Positions 31,928-40,633 of a DNA stretch of 40,633 nucleotides are shown in pieces (the stretch's first letter is position 1; each line of letters opens with the position of its first letter). Source of the stretch: Roseovarius sp. UBA6167 (GTDB taxonomy: Bacteria; Pseudomonadota; Alphaproteobacteria; Rhodobacterales; Rhodobacteraceae); contig DIUD01000087.1 in assembly GCA_002428225.1 (NCBI GenBank), positions 1-40,633 of the forward strand, in the 5' to 3' direction. Under the pieces are notes generated by a model that saw only the letters and a list, made by a program, of their open reading frames with translations, made no database searches and was not told the origin of the DNA. A program made the translations under genes and the position numbers.

Positions 31928-32083
31928 GTGTATCTTCTCTTTTCCGTGTGTTGTTTTTCAGGTCACTGAATTGTCCGCGGCGCGCAAGGCCCCGAGCGTG
32001 TCAGAGACATCGCAACATCCATCGTTCAGTTCCAGCTCATGGCATTGCATTGGTGTAACCGCGACAGAAGAGTTCGTCCTGCT
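31928..32083. other. AT-richer leader region upstream of the Old Yellow Enzyme gene
   Basis: This gap is less GC-rich than its neighbours and should hold the promoter of the oxidoreductase gene (minus strand). A minus-strand frame encodes an acidic stretch (MQCHELELNDGCCDVSDTLG) ending just before the gene; I do not recognise it and do not call it a gene. Confidence 0.4.
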
Positions 32084-32186
32084 TTTTCGACCACTATGCG
32101 ACCCGGTCAAGGTGGATGAGGGTTTCGTGTCAGGCGGCCATTTTCATGGGTTCTTGTTTGCTCGCACGGACTGCGTCCGGGGTCAA
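32084..32186 (-). mobile_element. IS3-type transposase 3' relic, copy 2
   Basis: The minus strand encodes LTPDAVRASKQEPMKMAA followed by a stop (32130-32186), the classic C-terminus of this IS3-family OrfB. Copy 1 reads LTPDAVHASHTGPSK at the same place. About 45 bp beyond the stop also align with copy 1 (roughly two thirds identical by eye, including CGACCA and GGTTTC). Same orientation as copy 1, 1.5 kb away, with the Old Yellow Enzyme gene between. Confidence 0.65.
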
Positions 32187-32266
32187 GGTGACGCGCTGCC
32201 GAAGACGGACGCGCCGATCGACCGGCGGGCGCTGCCGCCAATCCCGGCGTGGGGTCCCGGGCGCGG

Positions 32267-32983
32267 TCAGATCTCGGAGCGCTCGCGCAAGACCTGCTGC
32301 ACGATCCCGACGAGCAGCAGATAGAGGCTTGTCGCCACCAGCCCCCAATGCGCCCAGCCTTGCAGGTCGAAATGTGCCAAGGCCGCCCAGCCGGCGAGCG
32401 ACATCCAGACAAGCGCCACTGGCAGCGACAACCACCGCCAGCGGCGCGTGCGCACCGGGTGGATGAACCTCAGCGGCAGGAACATCGCCATCGAGAGCGC
32501 CGCCACCAGCGCCAGAATGATCCCGAAATTCGGCTCGATCGCGAAGAGCACCAGCACCACCATGTTCCAGCAGCCGGGAAAGCCGGAAAATGAATTGTCG
32601 AGCGTCTTCATCCGGGTATCGGCGAAATACATGGCGCTGGCACAGGTGATGACGATGATGACAGGCCAGCCGGTCCAGCCCGGCAGGAGGCCGGATCTGA
32701 AGAGCGCGAAGGCCGGGATGAAGACATAGGTCAGGTAGTCGATGATGAGATCGAGCCGCACACCATCGAATTCGGGGGCATATGTCTTGACGTGGCAGCG
32801 TCGCGCAAGAGGGCCGTCGATGCCATCGACGGCAAGGGCCACGACGAGCCAGAGGAACATCGTCCGCCAGTCCCGGTCGATCGCGGCGAGCATGGCCAGC
32901 ATGGCGAACACGGCGCCGGTCGCGGTGAACAGGTGAACAAGAAGGGCACGGATGCGCGGGGTCATGCCCTTTGCATGGCGCAT
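32267..32983 (-). CDS. pcs: Phosphatidylcholine synthase
   Basis: Integral membrane enzyme that condenses CDP-diacylglycerol with choline to form phosphatidylcholine directly, a pathway known in alphaproteobacteria such as Sinorhizobium and Rhodobacter. 238 residues, about eight membrane segments. The CDP-alcohol phosphotransferase motif is present in the Pcs form: DGIDGPLARR then FDGVRLDLIID, giving DG-AR-G-D-D spacing; FADTRMKTLDNSFSGFPGCWN is also typical. Start MRHAKGMTPRIRALL; an ATG six codons downstream (32965) is possible. About 80 bp upstream of IS relic copy 2; otherwise alone. Confidence 0.93.
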   Translation of the reverse strand: MRHAKGMTPRIRALLVHLFTATGAVFAMLAMLAAIDRDWRTMFLWLVVALAVDGIDGPLARRCHVKTYAPEFDGVRLDLIIDYLTYVFIPAFALFRSGLLPGWTGWPVIIVITCASAMYFADTRMKTLDNSFSGFPGCWNMVVLVLFAIEPNFGIILALVAALSMAMFLPLRFIHPVRTRRWRWLSLPVALVWMSLAGWAALAHFDLQGWAHWGLVATSLYLLLVGIVQQVLRERSEI

Positions 32984-33052
32984 GGTGACGGATTTGCAAA
33001 GCGAAACCCGGCCCCTTGCAGGGACCGGGCCGGAAATTGCGCAACGGGTGGC

Positions 33053-33640
33053 TCAGTTGGACAGGCGGACCTCTTCGAGCGGATACCCCAGCATGTCGCG
33101 GCTCTCCCAGGATACATGGCAATCGTGACAGAAACTTTGCTTGATCCTCATCGGTTTGCCATTGGGCTGCACCGCTGAATAGACCCAGTCTGCGGTCTCG
33201 GGCGCGGACCCTGCCTCGCCTTTGGTCATGATGAAAAGCGGGCCGACGCGGGCCTCTTTGTTTTTGGTCGAGATGGTGATGCTTTCCTTGGCCAGAACCG
33301 AGCCTGCGGGCATCACTACGCCGTCTTCGGCATATTTGAGATATTGCTCGGCGGCGATATCATTGGCGAAGGTGAACAGCAGGCGGTTGTCATGGGCACC
33401 GGCCACGGCGGGGCGGGTGCTTGTCTTTGCCCAGTCGCGATAGGCGGCGGCAACCTCATTGCCTTCCGTGGTATAGGCTTCGACCATCCGGTCGCTGATG
33501 CAGTCATAGATTTCGGCGATCGCGGCCTCTTCGAGATCGAACGCATCCTCGACATCCGCGGCACAGGCCTGCGCGGCTGCCTGATGTCCTGTCATCACTC
33601 CGAGGGCGAGGGTGGCGGCGGCAAGATAGTGACGTTTCAT
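33053..33640 (-). CDS. Cytochrome P460-type exported heme protein
   Basis: 195 residues with a Sec signal peptide (MKRHYLAAATLALGVMTGHQAAAQA). The C-terminal c-type heme motif CHDCH (C171, C174, H175) lies in IKQSFCHDCHVSWESRDMLGYP. The body (AYRDWAKTSTRPAVAGAHDN and the PLFIMTKGEAGSAPETADWVYS region) matches the cytochrome P460 domain. P460 proteins oxidise hydroxylamine or detoxify NO, or serve unknown roles in heterotrophs; the crosslinking Lys/Tyr cannot be assigned by eye. Divergent from the nitroreductase gene across a 243-bp gap in which I see no gene. Confidence 0.82.
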   Translation of the reverse strand: MKRHYLAAATLALGVMTGHQAAAQACAADVEDAFDLEEAAIAEIYDCISDRMVEAYTTEGNEVAAAYRDWAKTSTRPAVAGAHDNRLLFTFANDIAAEQYLKYAEDGVVMPAGSVLAKESITISTKNKEARVGPLFIMTKGEAGSAPETADWVYSAVQPNGKPMRIKQSFCHDCHVSWESRDMLGYPLEEVRLSN

Positions 33641-33883
33641 AAGGGGTGTTCTCCGGTTTCTGACGTGATGCAGGGGGTTGCCCGCTGGCAGGGTGGCACA
33701 TATCGGCTGTAATTGGACCTGACTATTGCGTGAGGTCGCGTGAGTTCTTTCCGCCGGTCCGGGAAGGGGAGCGATGTTGGGCAGCACGCCGGCGGCCACC
33801 GAAGCGGCGGAGGCGTGCCGAACGGGCTTGACCCCGCGCGCGCGGTTGCAGACATGATAGGCACAACAGATCCGGGAGAGCCC

Positions 33884-34462
33884 ATGCCAGATCCAGACCT
33901 TGCCGCGCTGAGATTCCTGCAAACGCGCCGCTCGCGCCCGGCGAAAACGCTCGGCCTGCCGGTGCCGGACCGTGCGGCGCTCATGCCGCTTCTTGTGGCC
34001 GGGCTGCGCGTGCCCGACCATGGCAAGCTGGAGCCGTGGCGCCTTGTCGTGCTGGAGCGCGCGGCGCTTGTGCGGCTCGCGTCGCTGGTGCCCGAGGCGG
34101 GCGCGCGGCTCGGGCGCTCGGCCGAGGAGATCGCCAGGCAGCAGGCGCAATTCACCGACGCGCACCTAGCCGTGGCGGTGATCGCCGCGCCGAAGCCCTC
34201 CGACAGGATCCCTGCCATCGAACAGAGCCATTCGGCGGGCTGCGTGGCCTACGGGTTGCTCAATGCCGCACTGGCGGCGGGGTGGGGGGCGAACTGGCTG
34301 ACCGGCTGGGCGAGCCATGAGCGGGGCTTTGCCGCGGCGGCGCTCGGGCTTGGCCCGTCGGAGTCGATCGTCGGTTTCGTTCATATCGGCACCGAGCGCG
34401 CCGCGCCCCCCGATCGCCCCCGGCCCGACCCCGAGGCCGTGATCGCCTGGATGCCGGAATGA
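33884..34462 (+). CDS. Nitroreductase-family protein (YdjA-like)
   Basis: 192-residue FMN-binding protein of the nitroreductase fold, YdjA/small type. Seen: the N-terminal FMN-phosphate contact TRRSRPAKTL, PDHGKLEPWRLVVLE, and the C-terminal AAGWGANWLTGW followed by LGLGPSESIVGFVHIGT. GGAGAG lies 3-4 nt before this ATG; an in-frame ATG at 33854 would add ten residues and is less favoured. The EI24 gene overlaps its stop (ATGA), so the two are probably co-transcribed. Substrate unknown. Confidence 0.9.
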   Translation: MPDPDLAALRFLQTRRSRPAKTLGLPVPDRAALMPLLVAGLRVPDHGKLEPWRLVVLERAALVRLASLVPEAGARLGRSAEEIARQQAQFTDAHLAVAVIAAPKPSDRIPAIEQSHSAGCVAYGLLNAALAAGWGANWLTGWASHERGFAAAALGLGPSESIVGFVHIGTERAAPPDRPRPDPEAVIAWMPE

Positions 34463-35160
34463 TCCTTTCGGCCTTTCTCAGGACGCTTGGACAGATCGGC
34501 GATCCGCGCTTTCGGCGGGTGCTTCTGCTTGGCATCGGGCTGACGCTGGCGCTTCTGGTGGCGGTCTATGCGCTGGTGCTCTGGCTGATCCAGACAATGG
34601 TAGGCGACACCACGGTGTTGCCGGTGATCGGCGAGGTGACCTGGGTGGGTGATCTGCTCGGCTTTGGCTCGCTCGCCCTGATGATCGCGCTCTCGGTCTT
34701 CCTGATGGTGCCGGTCGCCTCGGCGATCACCTCGCTGTTTCTCGACGAGGTGGCGCAGGCGGTGGAGGATCGCCACTACCCCGGCCTGCCCCCGGCCCCG
34801 GCCGTGCCCCTTGCCGAGGCGTTCAGGGACACGGTGAATTTCCTTGGTATAATCGTGGGCGCAAACCTGGCCGCGCTTGTTCTCTATGCGATCTTCACGC
34901 CGTTTGCGCTGTTCATTTTCTGGGGGCTGAACGGCTATCTGCTGGGGATGGAGTATTTCCAGCTCGCCGCCATGCGCCGGGAGGGGCGCGACGGGGCGAC
35001 GCGGCTCCGGCGCAGGCATCGCCTGACGATCTGGGCGGCGGGGGTTCTCATGGCGATGCCGCTCTCGGTGCCGCTGGTCAACCTGCTTGTCCCGGTGCTG
35101 GGGGCCGCGACCTTCACCCATATCTACCACGCTATCCGGCGGCCGACCCCATCCGGTTGA
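34459..35160 (+). CDS. EI24/CysZ-type membrane protein
   Basis: 233 residues with four to six hydrophobic segments (VLLLGIGLTLALLVAVYALVL, SLALMIALSVFLMVPVASAI, FLGIIVGANLAALVLYAIF, LTIWAAGVLMAMPLSVPLV). The motif SLFLDEVAQAVEDRHYPGLP and the late FWGLNGYLLGMEYF are characteristic of the EI24/CysZ family, whose E. coli member is a sulfate transporter. No cysteine-synthesis genes lie nearby, so sulfate transport is only a family-level guess. The ATG overlaps the nitroreductase stop; its 3' end overlaps the convergent DUF1467 gene by 29 bp. Confidence 0.87.
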   Translation: MILSAFLRTLGQIGDPRFRRVLLLGIGLTLALLVAVYALVLWLIQTMVGDTTVLPVIGEVTWVGDLLGFGSLALMIALSVFLMVPVASAITSLFLDEVAQAVEDRHYPGLPPAPAVPLAEAFRDTVNFLGIIVGANLAALVLYAIFTPFALFIFWGLNGYLLGMEYFQLAAMRREGRDGATRLRRRHRLTIWAAGVLMAMPLSVPLVNLLVPVLGAATFTHIYHAIRRPTPSG

Positions 35161-35410
35161 ACAGGTCGATGTCGCGCACCGAGATCATGCCCGACACGAT
35201 CACCCACGCCGCGATCGCCCAGAGCACGGCGGCGATGCCGGTGGTGATCCATGCCTTTTTCCGCAGGTGATGATGCGCGGGCGCGCCCGCCTGCGTGCCC
35301 GGCACGATCTGCCCGACATCGCCCTGCGTCTGGATGCGAATCGGCAGGATCACGAAGAAGGTGAGAAACCAGATCACCACATAGAGCACGATGGCCGAGG
35401 TGATACCCAT
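35132..35410 (-). CDS. DUF1467 family small membrane protein
   Basis: 92 residues with two transmembrane segments (IVLYVVIWFLTFFVILPI and ITTGIAAVLWAIAAWVIVSG) separated by the loop VPGTQAGAPAHHHLRKKA, the DUF1467 pattern. It starts on the base that ends the epimerase gene (TGATG), so the two are co-transcribed and probably translationally coupled; this pairing is common in Rhodobacteraceae. Function unknown. Antiparallel 29-bp overlap with the EI24 gene. Confidence 0.88.
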   Translation of the reverse strand: MGITSAIVLYVVIWFLTFFVILPIRIQTQGDVGQIVPGTQAGAPAHHHLRKKAWITTGIAAVLWAIAAWVIVSGMISVRDIDLFNRMGSAAG

Positions 35411-35814
35411 CAGACCTGCTCCAGTTCCACCAGGCAGCCGTTGAAATCCTTGGGGTGCAGAAACAGGACCGGCTTGCCATGCGCCCCGATCTTCGGTTCG
35501 CCCGAGCCGAGCACGCGCGCGCCGCTGGCCTTGAGGTGGTCGCGCGCGGCAAGGATGTCCGCGACCTCGTAGCAGACATGATGGATGCCGCCCGAGGGGT
35601 TCTTGTCCAGAAACCCCCTGATCGGGCTGTTCTCGCCCAGAGGGTAGAGCAGTTCGATCTTGGTATTCGGCAATTCGATGAAGACCACGGTCACGCCGTG
35701 ATCGGGTTCGTCCTGCGGCGCGCCGACCTTCGCGCCGAGCGCGTCGCGATACTGTGCGCTCGCAGCCTCGAGATCGGGCACGGCGATGGCGACATGGTTG
35801 AGACGTCCGATCAT
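35410..35814 (-). CDS. mce: Methylmalonyl-CoA epimerase
   Basis: 134 residues of the vicinal-oxygen-chelate fold; interconverts (S)- and (R)-methylmalonyl-CoA in propionyl-CoA breakdown and the ethylmalonyl-CoA pathway. Seen: RLNHVAIAVPDLEAA with the first metal histidine, the repeat half GGIHHVCYEVADI, IELLYPLGENSPI and the C-terminal CLVELEQV with the metal glutamate. Start MIGRLNHVAIAVP. No mutase gene is in the window. Coupled to the DUF1467 gene. Confidence 0.93.
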   Translation of the reverse strand: MIGRLNHVAIAVPDLEAASAQYRDALGAKVGAPQDEPDHGVTVVFIELPNTKIELLYPLGENSPIRGFLDKNPSGGIHHVCYEVADILAARDHLKASGARVLGSGEPKIGAHGKPVLFLHPKDFNGCLVELEQV

Positions 35815-35961
35815 GGGGCACTTCCTTCTGGCTGGTCTGGCGGGGTTATGGCGCGGGCGGGGGGCTGATTCAAGCGGCAGGGCGACGCAGCCGGCCATTA
35901 ACCCGGCGTTCATCATGAGCGGGCAAGCTGAGCGGGTTCTGATTCCGAAAGGAGCCCTGCG

Positions 35962-36663
35962 ATGATCGACCCGGAAACACTCGCCCGCCCGCGCACCTCT
36001 CCGGCCTCCCGTCCCCTGCTCGGGCTGACGGTGCTTCTGGTGGAGGATAGCCGCTACGCCTCTGATGCCCTGCGCCTGATGTGCCTGCGCAGCGGCGCGC
36101 GCCTGCGCCGCGCCGACAGCCTGCGCGCGGCCGAGCGGCATTTGCAGGTTTATCGCCCTTCCGTGCTGATCGTCGATCCGGGGCTGCCGGATGGCTCGGG
36201 CCTCGATCTGATCGCGCGCCTCTCTGCGGCGCGCCCGCGCATCCCGGTGATTTTCGCCATGAGCGGTGATCCGGGGCTGGATGGCGCGGCGCGGCAGGCG
36301 GGGGCCGACGGGTTCCTGGCCAAGCCGCTGGTGCGGGTCGCGGAATTTCAGCAGGCAATCCTGCGTCACCTGCCGCCGGACCGCTGCCCTTCGGGGCCCT
36401 ACGCGCTCTCGCAGGAACAGATCCGGCCCGACCGTCTCGCCTATCGCGACGATCTCGAGCATGTCCGCGCGGTGCTGGCCGCCCGCCCCGGCGCGGCGGC
36501 GCTGGCCTATGCGGCGCAGTTCCTCAAGGGTGTGGCGCAGTCGGCGGGCGATCCGGGGCTGGCGCAGGCCGCAAGCGGCCTGACCGGCCACGGCGCCGAG
36601 GCGGGGCTTGCGCATGTCATGGGCCTGATCGAGGCGCGGCTGGCCGAGCGGATGGCGATCTGA
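35962..36663 (+). CDS. Response regulator with degenerate Hpt-like C-terminus
   Basis: 233 residues. The receiver domain spans about 20-140: acidic pair in LLVEDSR, phosphoacceptor D72 in IVDPGLPDGSGL, SGD at the switch Ser/Thr site and lysine in LAKPL. The C-terminal part (about 165-233) reads YAAQFLKGVAQSAGDPGLAQAASGL, close to the Hpt consensus aHxLKGxAxxxG...L, but the phosphorylatable His is Gln (Q186). No DNA-binding or output enzyme domain. GAAAGGAG precedes the ATG. No partner kinase nearby. It may act as a phosphate sink or protein-binding switch (inferred). Confidence 0.85.
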   Translation: MIDPETLARPRTSPASRPLLGLTVLLVEDSRYASDALRLMCLRSGARLRRADSLRAAERHLQVYRPSVLIVDPGLPDGSGLDLIARLSAARPRIPVIFAMSGDPGLDGAARQAGADGFLAKPLVRVAEFQQAILRHLPPDRCPSGPYALSQEQIRPDRLAYRDDLEHVRAVLAARPGAAALAYAAQFLKGVAQSAGDPGLAQAASGLTGHGAEAGLAHVMGLIEARLAERMAI

Positions 36664-36770
36664 GCGCGCGACGCGGATCGGCCCCTGCCGTGGCGCACGC
36701 CACGGCTTTGCGATTGCGCGGGGCGGGGCAATCGTCTAACCCGTGCCGCGACACGCAAGAGGACGACGCC

Positions 36771-37817
36771 ATGAGCGAGAGCAGAACCGGCATCACCTAT
36801 GCAGAGGCGGGCGTCGATATCGACGCGGGCAATGCCCTCGTTGAGCGGATCAAGCCCGCCGCCGCTGCCACGAAACGGCCCGGCGTGATGTCCGGGCTGG
36901 GGGGCTTTGGCGGGCTTTTTGATCTCAGGGCGGCGGGGTTCAGCGACCCGGTTCTGGTGGCGGCGACCGACGGGGTGGGCACCAAGCTGCGTATCGCCAT
37001 CGACACCGGGATCGTCGCGGGCGTGGGCGTCGATCTGGTGGCCATGTGCGTCAACGACCTGATCTGTCAGGGGGCGGAGCCGCTGTTTTTCCTGGACTAT
37101 TTCGCCACAGGCAAGCTCGAGGTCGAAAAGGCCGCGCGCATCGTCGAGGGAATCGCGCGCGGCTGTGCCGCCTCGGGCTGTGCGCTCATCGGTGGCGAGA
37201 CTGCGGAAATGCCGGGGATGTATCCCGCGGGCGATTTCGACCTTGCGGGCTTTGCCGTCGGCGCGATGGAGCGCGGCGGCGATTTGCCCAAAGGGGTGGC
37301 CGAGGGCGATGTCCTGCTGGGGCTGGCCTCGGACGGGGTGCATTCCAACGGCTACAGCCTTGTGCGCCGGATCGTCGAGGTCTCGGGGCTGGGCTGGGGC
37401 GATCCGTGCCCCTGGGGCGAGGGCATGCTTGGCGTGGCGCTGCTTGCGCCGACGCGGCTCTATGTGCGCCCCGTCCTGGCGGCGCTCGGGCTGGGTGGCA
37501 TCAAGGGTCTTGCCCATATCACCGGCGGCGGCCTCACCGAGAACGTGCCGCGCGTCCTGCCCGCGGGACTGGGGGTCGAGATCGACCTTGGCGCATGGGA
37601 CTTGCCGGGTGTCTTTCGCTGGCTGGCCGCGACGGGCGGCATCGCGGAGCCGGAACTCCTCAAGACGTTCAATTCCGGCATCGGCATGGTGGTGGTGGTC
37701 GATCCCGCGCGCGCGGGCGCGATCGAGACCGCCCTCGCAGAGGCGGGAGAGAGCGTCGCGCGCATCGGGCGCGTGGTGGCGGGCGCGGGCGTGCGCTATG
37801 AGGGCCGCCTGCTGTGA
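36771..37817 (+). CDS. purM: Phosphoribosylformylglycinamidine cyclo-ligase
   Basis: AIR synthetase, fifth step of purine synthesis: ATP-dependent ring closure of FGAM. 348 residues. Seen: ITYAEAGVDIDAGNALVERIK at the N-terminus, VAATDGVGTKLRIA, VAMCVNDLICQGAEPLFFLDY, GGETAEMPGMY and HITGGGLTENVPRVLP, all PurM signatures. AAGAGGA lies 8 nt before the ATG. The stop overlaps the purN start, forming a purMN operon. I see no PurR-like operator in the 107 bp upstream. Confidence 0.97.
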   Translation: MSESRTGITYAEAGVDIDAGNALVERIKPAAAATKRPGVMSGLGGFGGLFDLRAAGFSDPVLVAATDGVGTKLRIAIDTGIVAGVGVDLVAMCVNDLICQGAEPLFFLDYFATGKLEVEKAARIVEGIARGCAASGCALIGGETAEMPGMYPAGDFDLAGFAVGAMERGGDLPKGVAEGDVLLGLASDGVHSNGYSLVRRIVEVSGLGWGDPCPWGEGMLGVALLAPTRLYVRPVLAALGLGGIKGLAHITGGGLTENVPRVLPAGLGVEIDLGAWDLPGVFRWLAATGGIAEPELLKTFNSGIGMVVVVDPARAGAIETALAEAGESVARIGRVVAGAGVRYEGRLL

Positions 37818-38407
37818 CATGGCGCGTTGCGATCTTTCTCTCCGGGGGCGGGTCGAACATGCGCGCGCTTGTCGCCTCGATGACCGGCGATCATCCGGCG
37901 CGGCCCGCGCTTGTCCTGTCCAATGAGCCGCAGGCGGGCGGCATCGCCTGGGCGCGGGCGCAGGGTCTTGCGACCGAGGTGGTGGATCACCGCCCCTTCG
38001 GCAAGGATCGCGCCGCCTTCGAGGCCGAGATCGCGGCAAGGCTTGCCCCGCACGAGATCGACCTCATCTGCCTTGCGGGGTTCATGCGGGTGCTGACTGC
38101 GGGTTTCGTCGGCCAGTGGGCGGGGCGGATGATCAACATTCACCCTTCGCTCCTGCCGAAATATCGCGGGCTGCACACCCATGCCCGCGCGCTCGAGGCG
38201 GGCGACAAGGAGGCCGGCTGCACCGTGCACGAGGTCACGCCCGCGCTCGATGACGGGCCGATTCTCGGGCAGGCGCGGGTGCCGGTGCGGACGGGCGACA
38301 CGCCCGAGACCCTGGCCGCGCGGGTGCTCGAACAGGAGCACATCCTTTATCCGATGGTGCTGCGCCGCTTTGCCGCCGGGGATCGCAGGCAGGTCTTTCT
38401 GCCCTGA
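37814..38407 (+). CDS. purN: Phosphoribosylglycinamide formyltransferase
   Basis: GAR transformylase, third step of purine synthesis, using 10-formyl-tetrahydrofolate. 197 residues. Seen: the phosphate loop FLSGGGSNM, LAGFMRVLT, the catalytic region INIHPSLLPKYRG with its Asn-His pair, and the catalytic Asp in TPALDDGPILGQA. The start is GTG in a GTGA overlap with the purM stop; no in-frame ATG lies nearby. Convergent with gyrA, 39 bp apart. Confidence 0.96.
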   Translation: MTWRVAIFLSGGGSNMRALVASMTGDHPARPALVLSNEPQAGGIAWARAQGLATEVVDHRPFGKDRAAFEAEIAARLAPHEIDLICLAGFMRVLTAGFVGQWAGRMINIHPSLLPKYRGLHTHARALEAGDKEAGCTVHEVTPALDDGPILGQARVPVRTGDTPETLAARVLEQEHILYPMVLRRFAAGDRRQVFLP

Positions 38408-38446
38408 GGCGCGAGGGTCGGCAGATTCCATGCCGGCCCCGTCCGA

Positions 38447-40633
<2,187 letters not shown>

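Noticed and set aside
31928..32083. Short acidic minus-strand frame (MQCHELELNDGCCDVSDTLG) before the Old Yellow Enzyme gene, possibly the end of a regulator
   Set aside because: Only about 30 codons, no family recognised and no credible ribosome binding site; recorded but not called.
30436..33000. A genomic island with attachment sites at the tRNA gene
   Set aside because: I looked for a repeat of the tRNA 3' end downstream and for an integrase gene and saw neither in the window.
38408..38446. Imperfect hairpin between purN and gyrA as a terminator
   Set aside because: The stem (GTCGGCA/TGCCGGC) is short and imperfect with no T-run; too weak to call.

Overview
The window is a GC-rich chromosomal segment of an alphaproteobacterium, most likely a member of the Rhodobacteraceae (Roseobacter/Rhodobacter type). 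The evidence is the C4-pathway 5-aminolevulinate synthase HemA, a phosphatidylcholine synthase, families common in that group (DUF6478, DUF1467, a RodZ-like DUF4115 protein), and a Fur-type Zur beside znuABC. Most of it is ordinary core metabolism. Both ends are cut: lepA (elongation factor 4) runs off the left edge and gyrA runs off the right edge, each read from the minus strand.

Layout. 1-5.7 kb: lepA, a DUF2254 membrane protein, gltX and an MFS exporter with a His-rich tail. 5.7-10.5 kb: a Tat-exported metallo-beta-lactamase-fold hydrolase, a small zincin, nadE, and a secreted protein of about 18 MORN repeats. 10.6-14.4 kb: leuA, preceded by what looks like a leucine attenuator (promoter, leader peptide ending in a Leu-codon cluster, interleaved inverted repeats), then an acyl-CoA synthetase. 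14.5-17.7 kb: the zinc-uptake module znuA <- | -> zur-znuC-znuB, with two Zur-like operators in the divergent gap. 17.7-20.4 kb: an orphan Fe(3+)-binding protein with tandem operator-like boxes, then hemA with an FNR-type site. 20.5-25.7 kb: rodZ-like gene, ispG, purD, xseA. 25.8-29.4 kb (minus): ilvD, a lipoprotein, a DUF6478 gene and a small hypothetical gene. 29.5-35.8 kb: a CPBP protease, a CAU-anticodon tRNA, an Old Yellow Enzyme gene bracketed by two decayed IS3-type transposase 3' ends, phosphatidylcholine synthase, a cytochrome P460-type protein, a nitroreductase, a CysZ/EI24 membrane protein, DUF1467 and methylmalonyl-CoA epimerase. 36-40.6 kb: a response regulator with a degenerate Hpt-like tail, purM-purN, gyrA.

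How parts work together. zur-znuABC is a self-contained zinc regulon. The iron-binding protein followed by hemA fits iron/heme supply, each with its own apparent control site. leuA and ilvD serve branched-chain amino acid synthesis; purD, purM and purN serve purine synthesis.

I found no complete new multi-gene system (no CRISPR, prophage, toxin-antitoxin or defence cluster). The observations most worth checking are the leuA leader, a gltX 3'-end fragment that with the intact gltX end brackets the DUF2254 gene, the IS-relic bracket around the Old Yellow Enzyme gene next to a tRNA, the Hpt-like domain lacking its histidine, and the large MORN protein.
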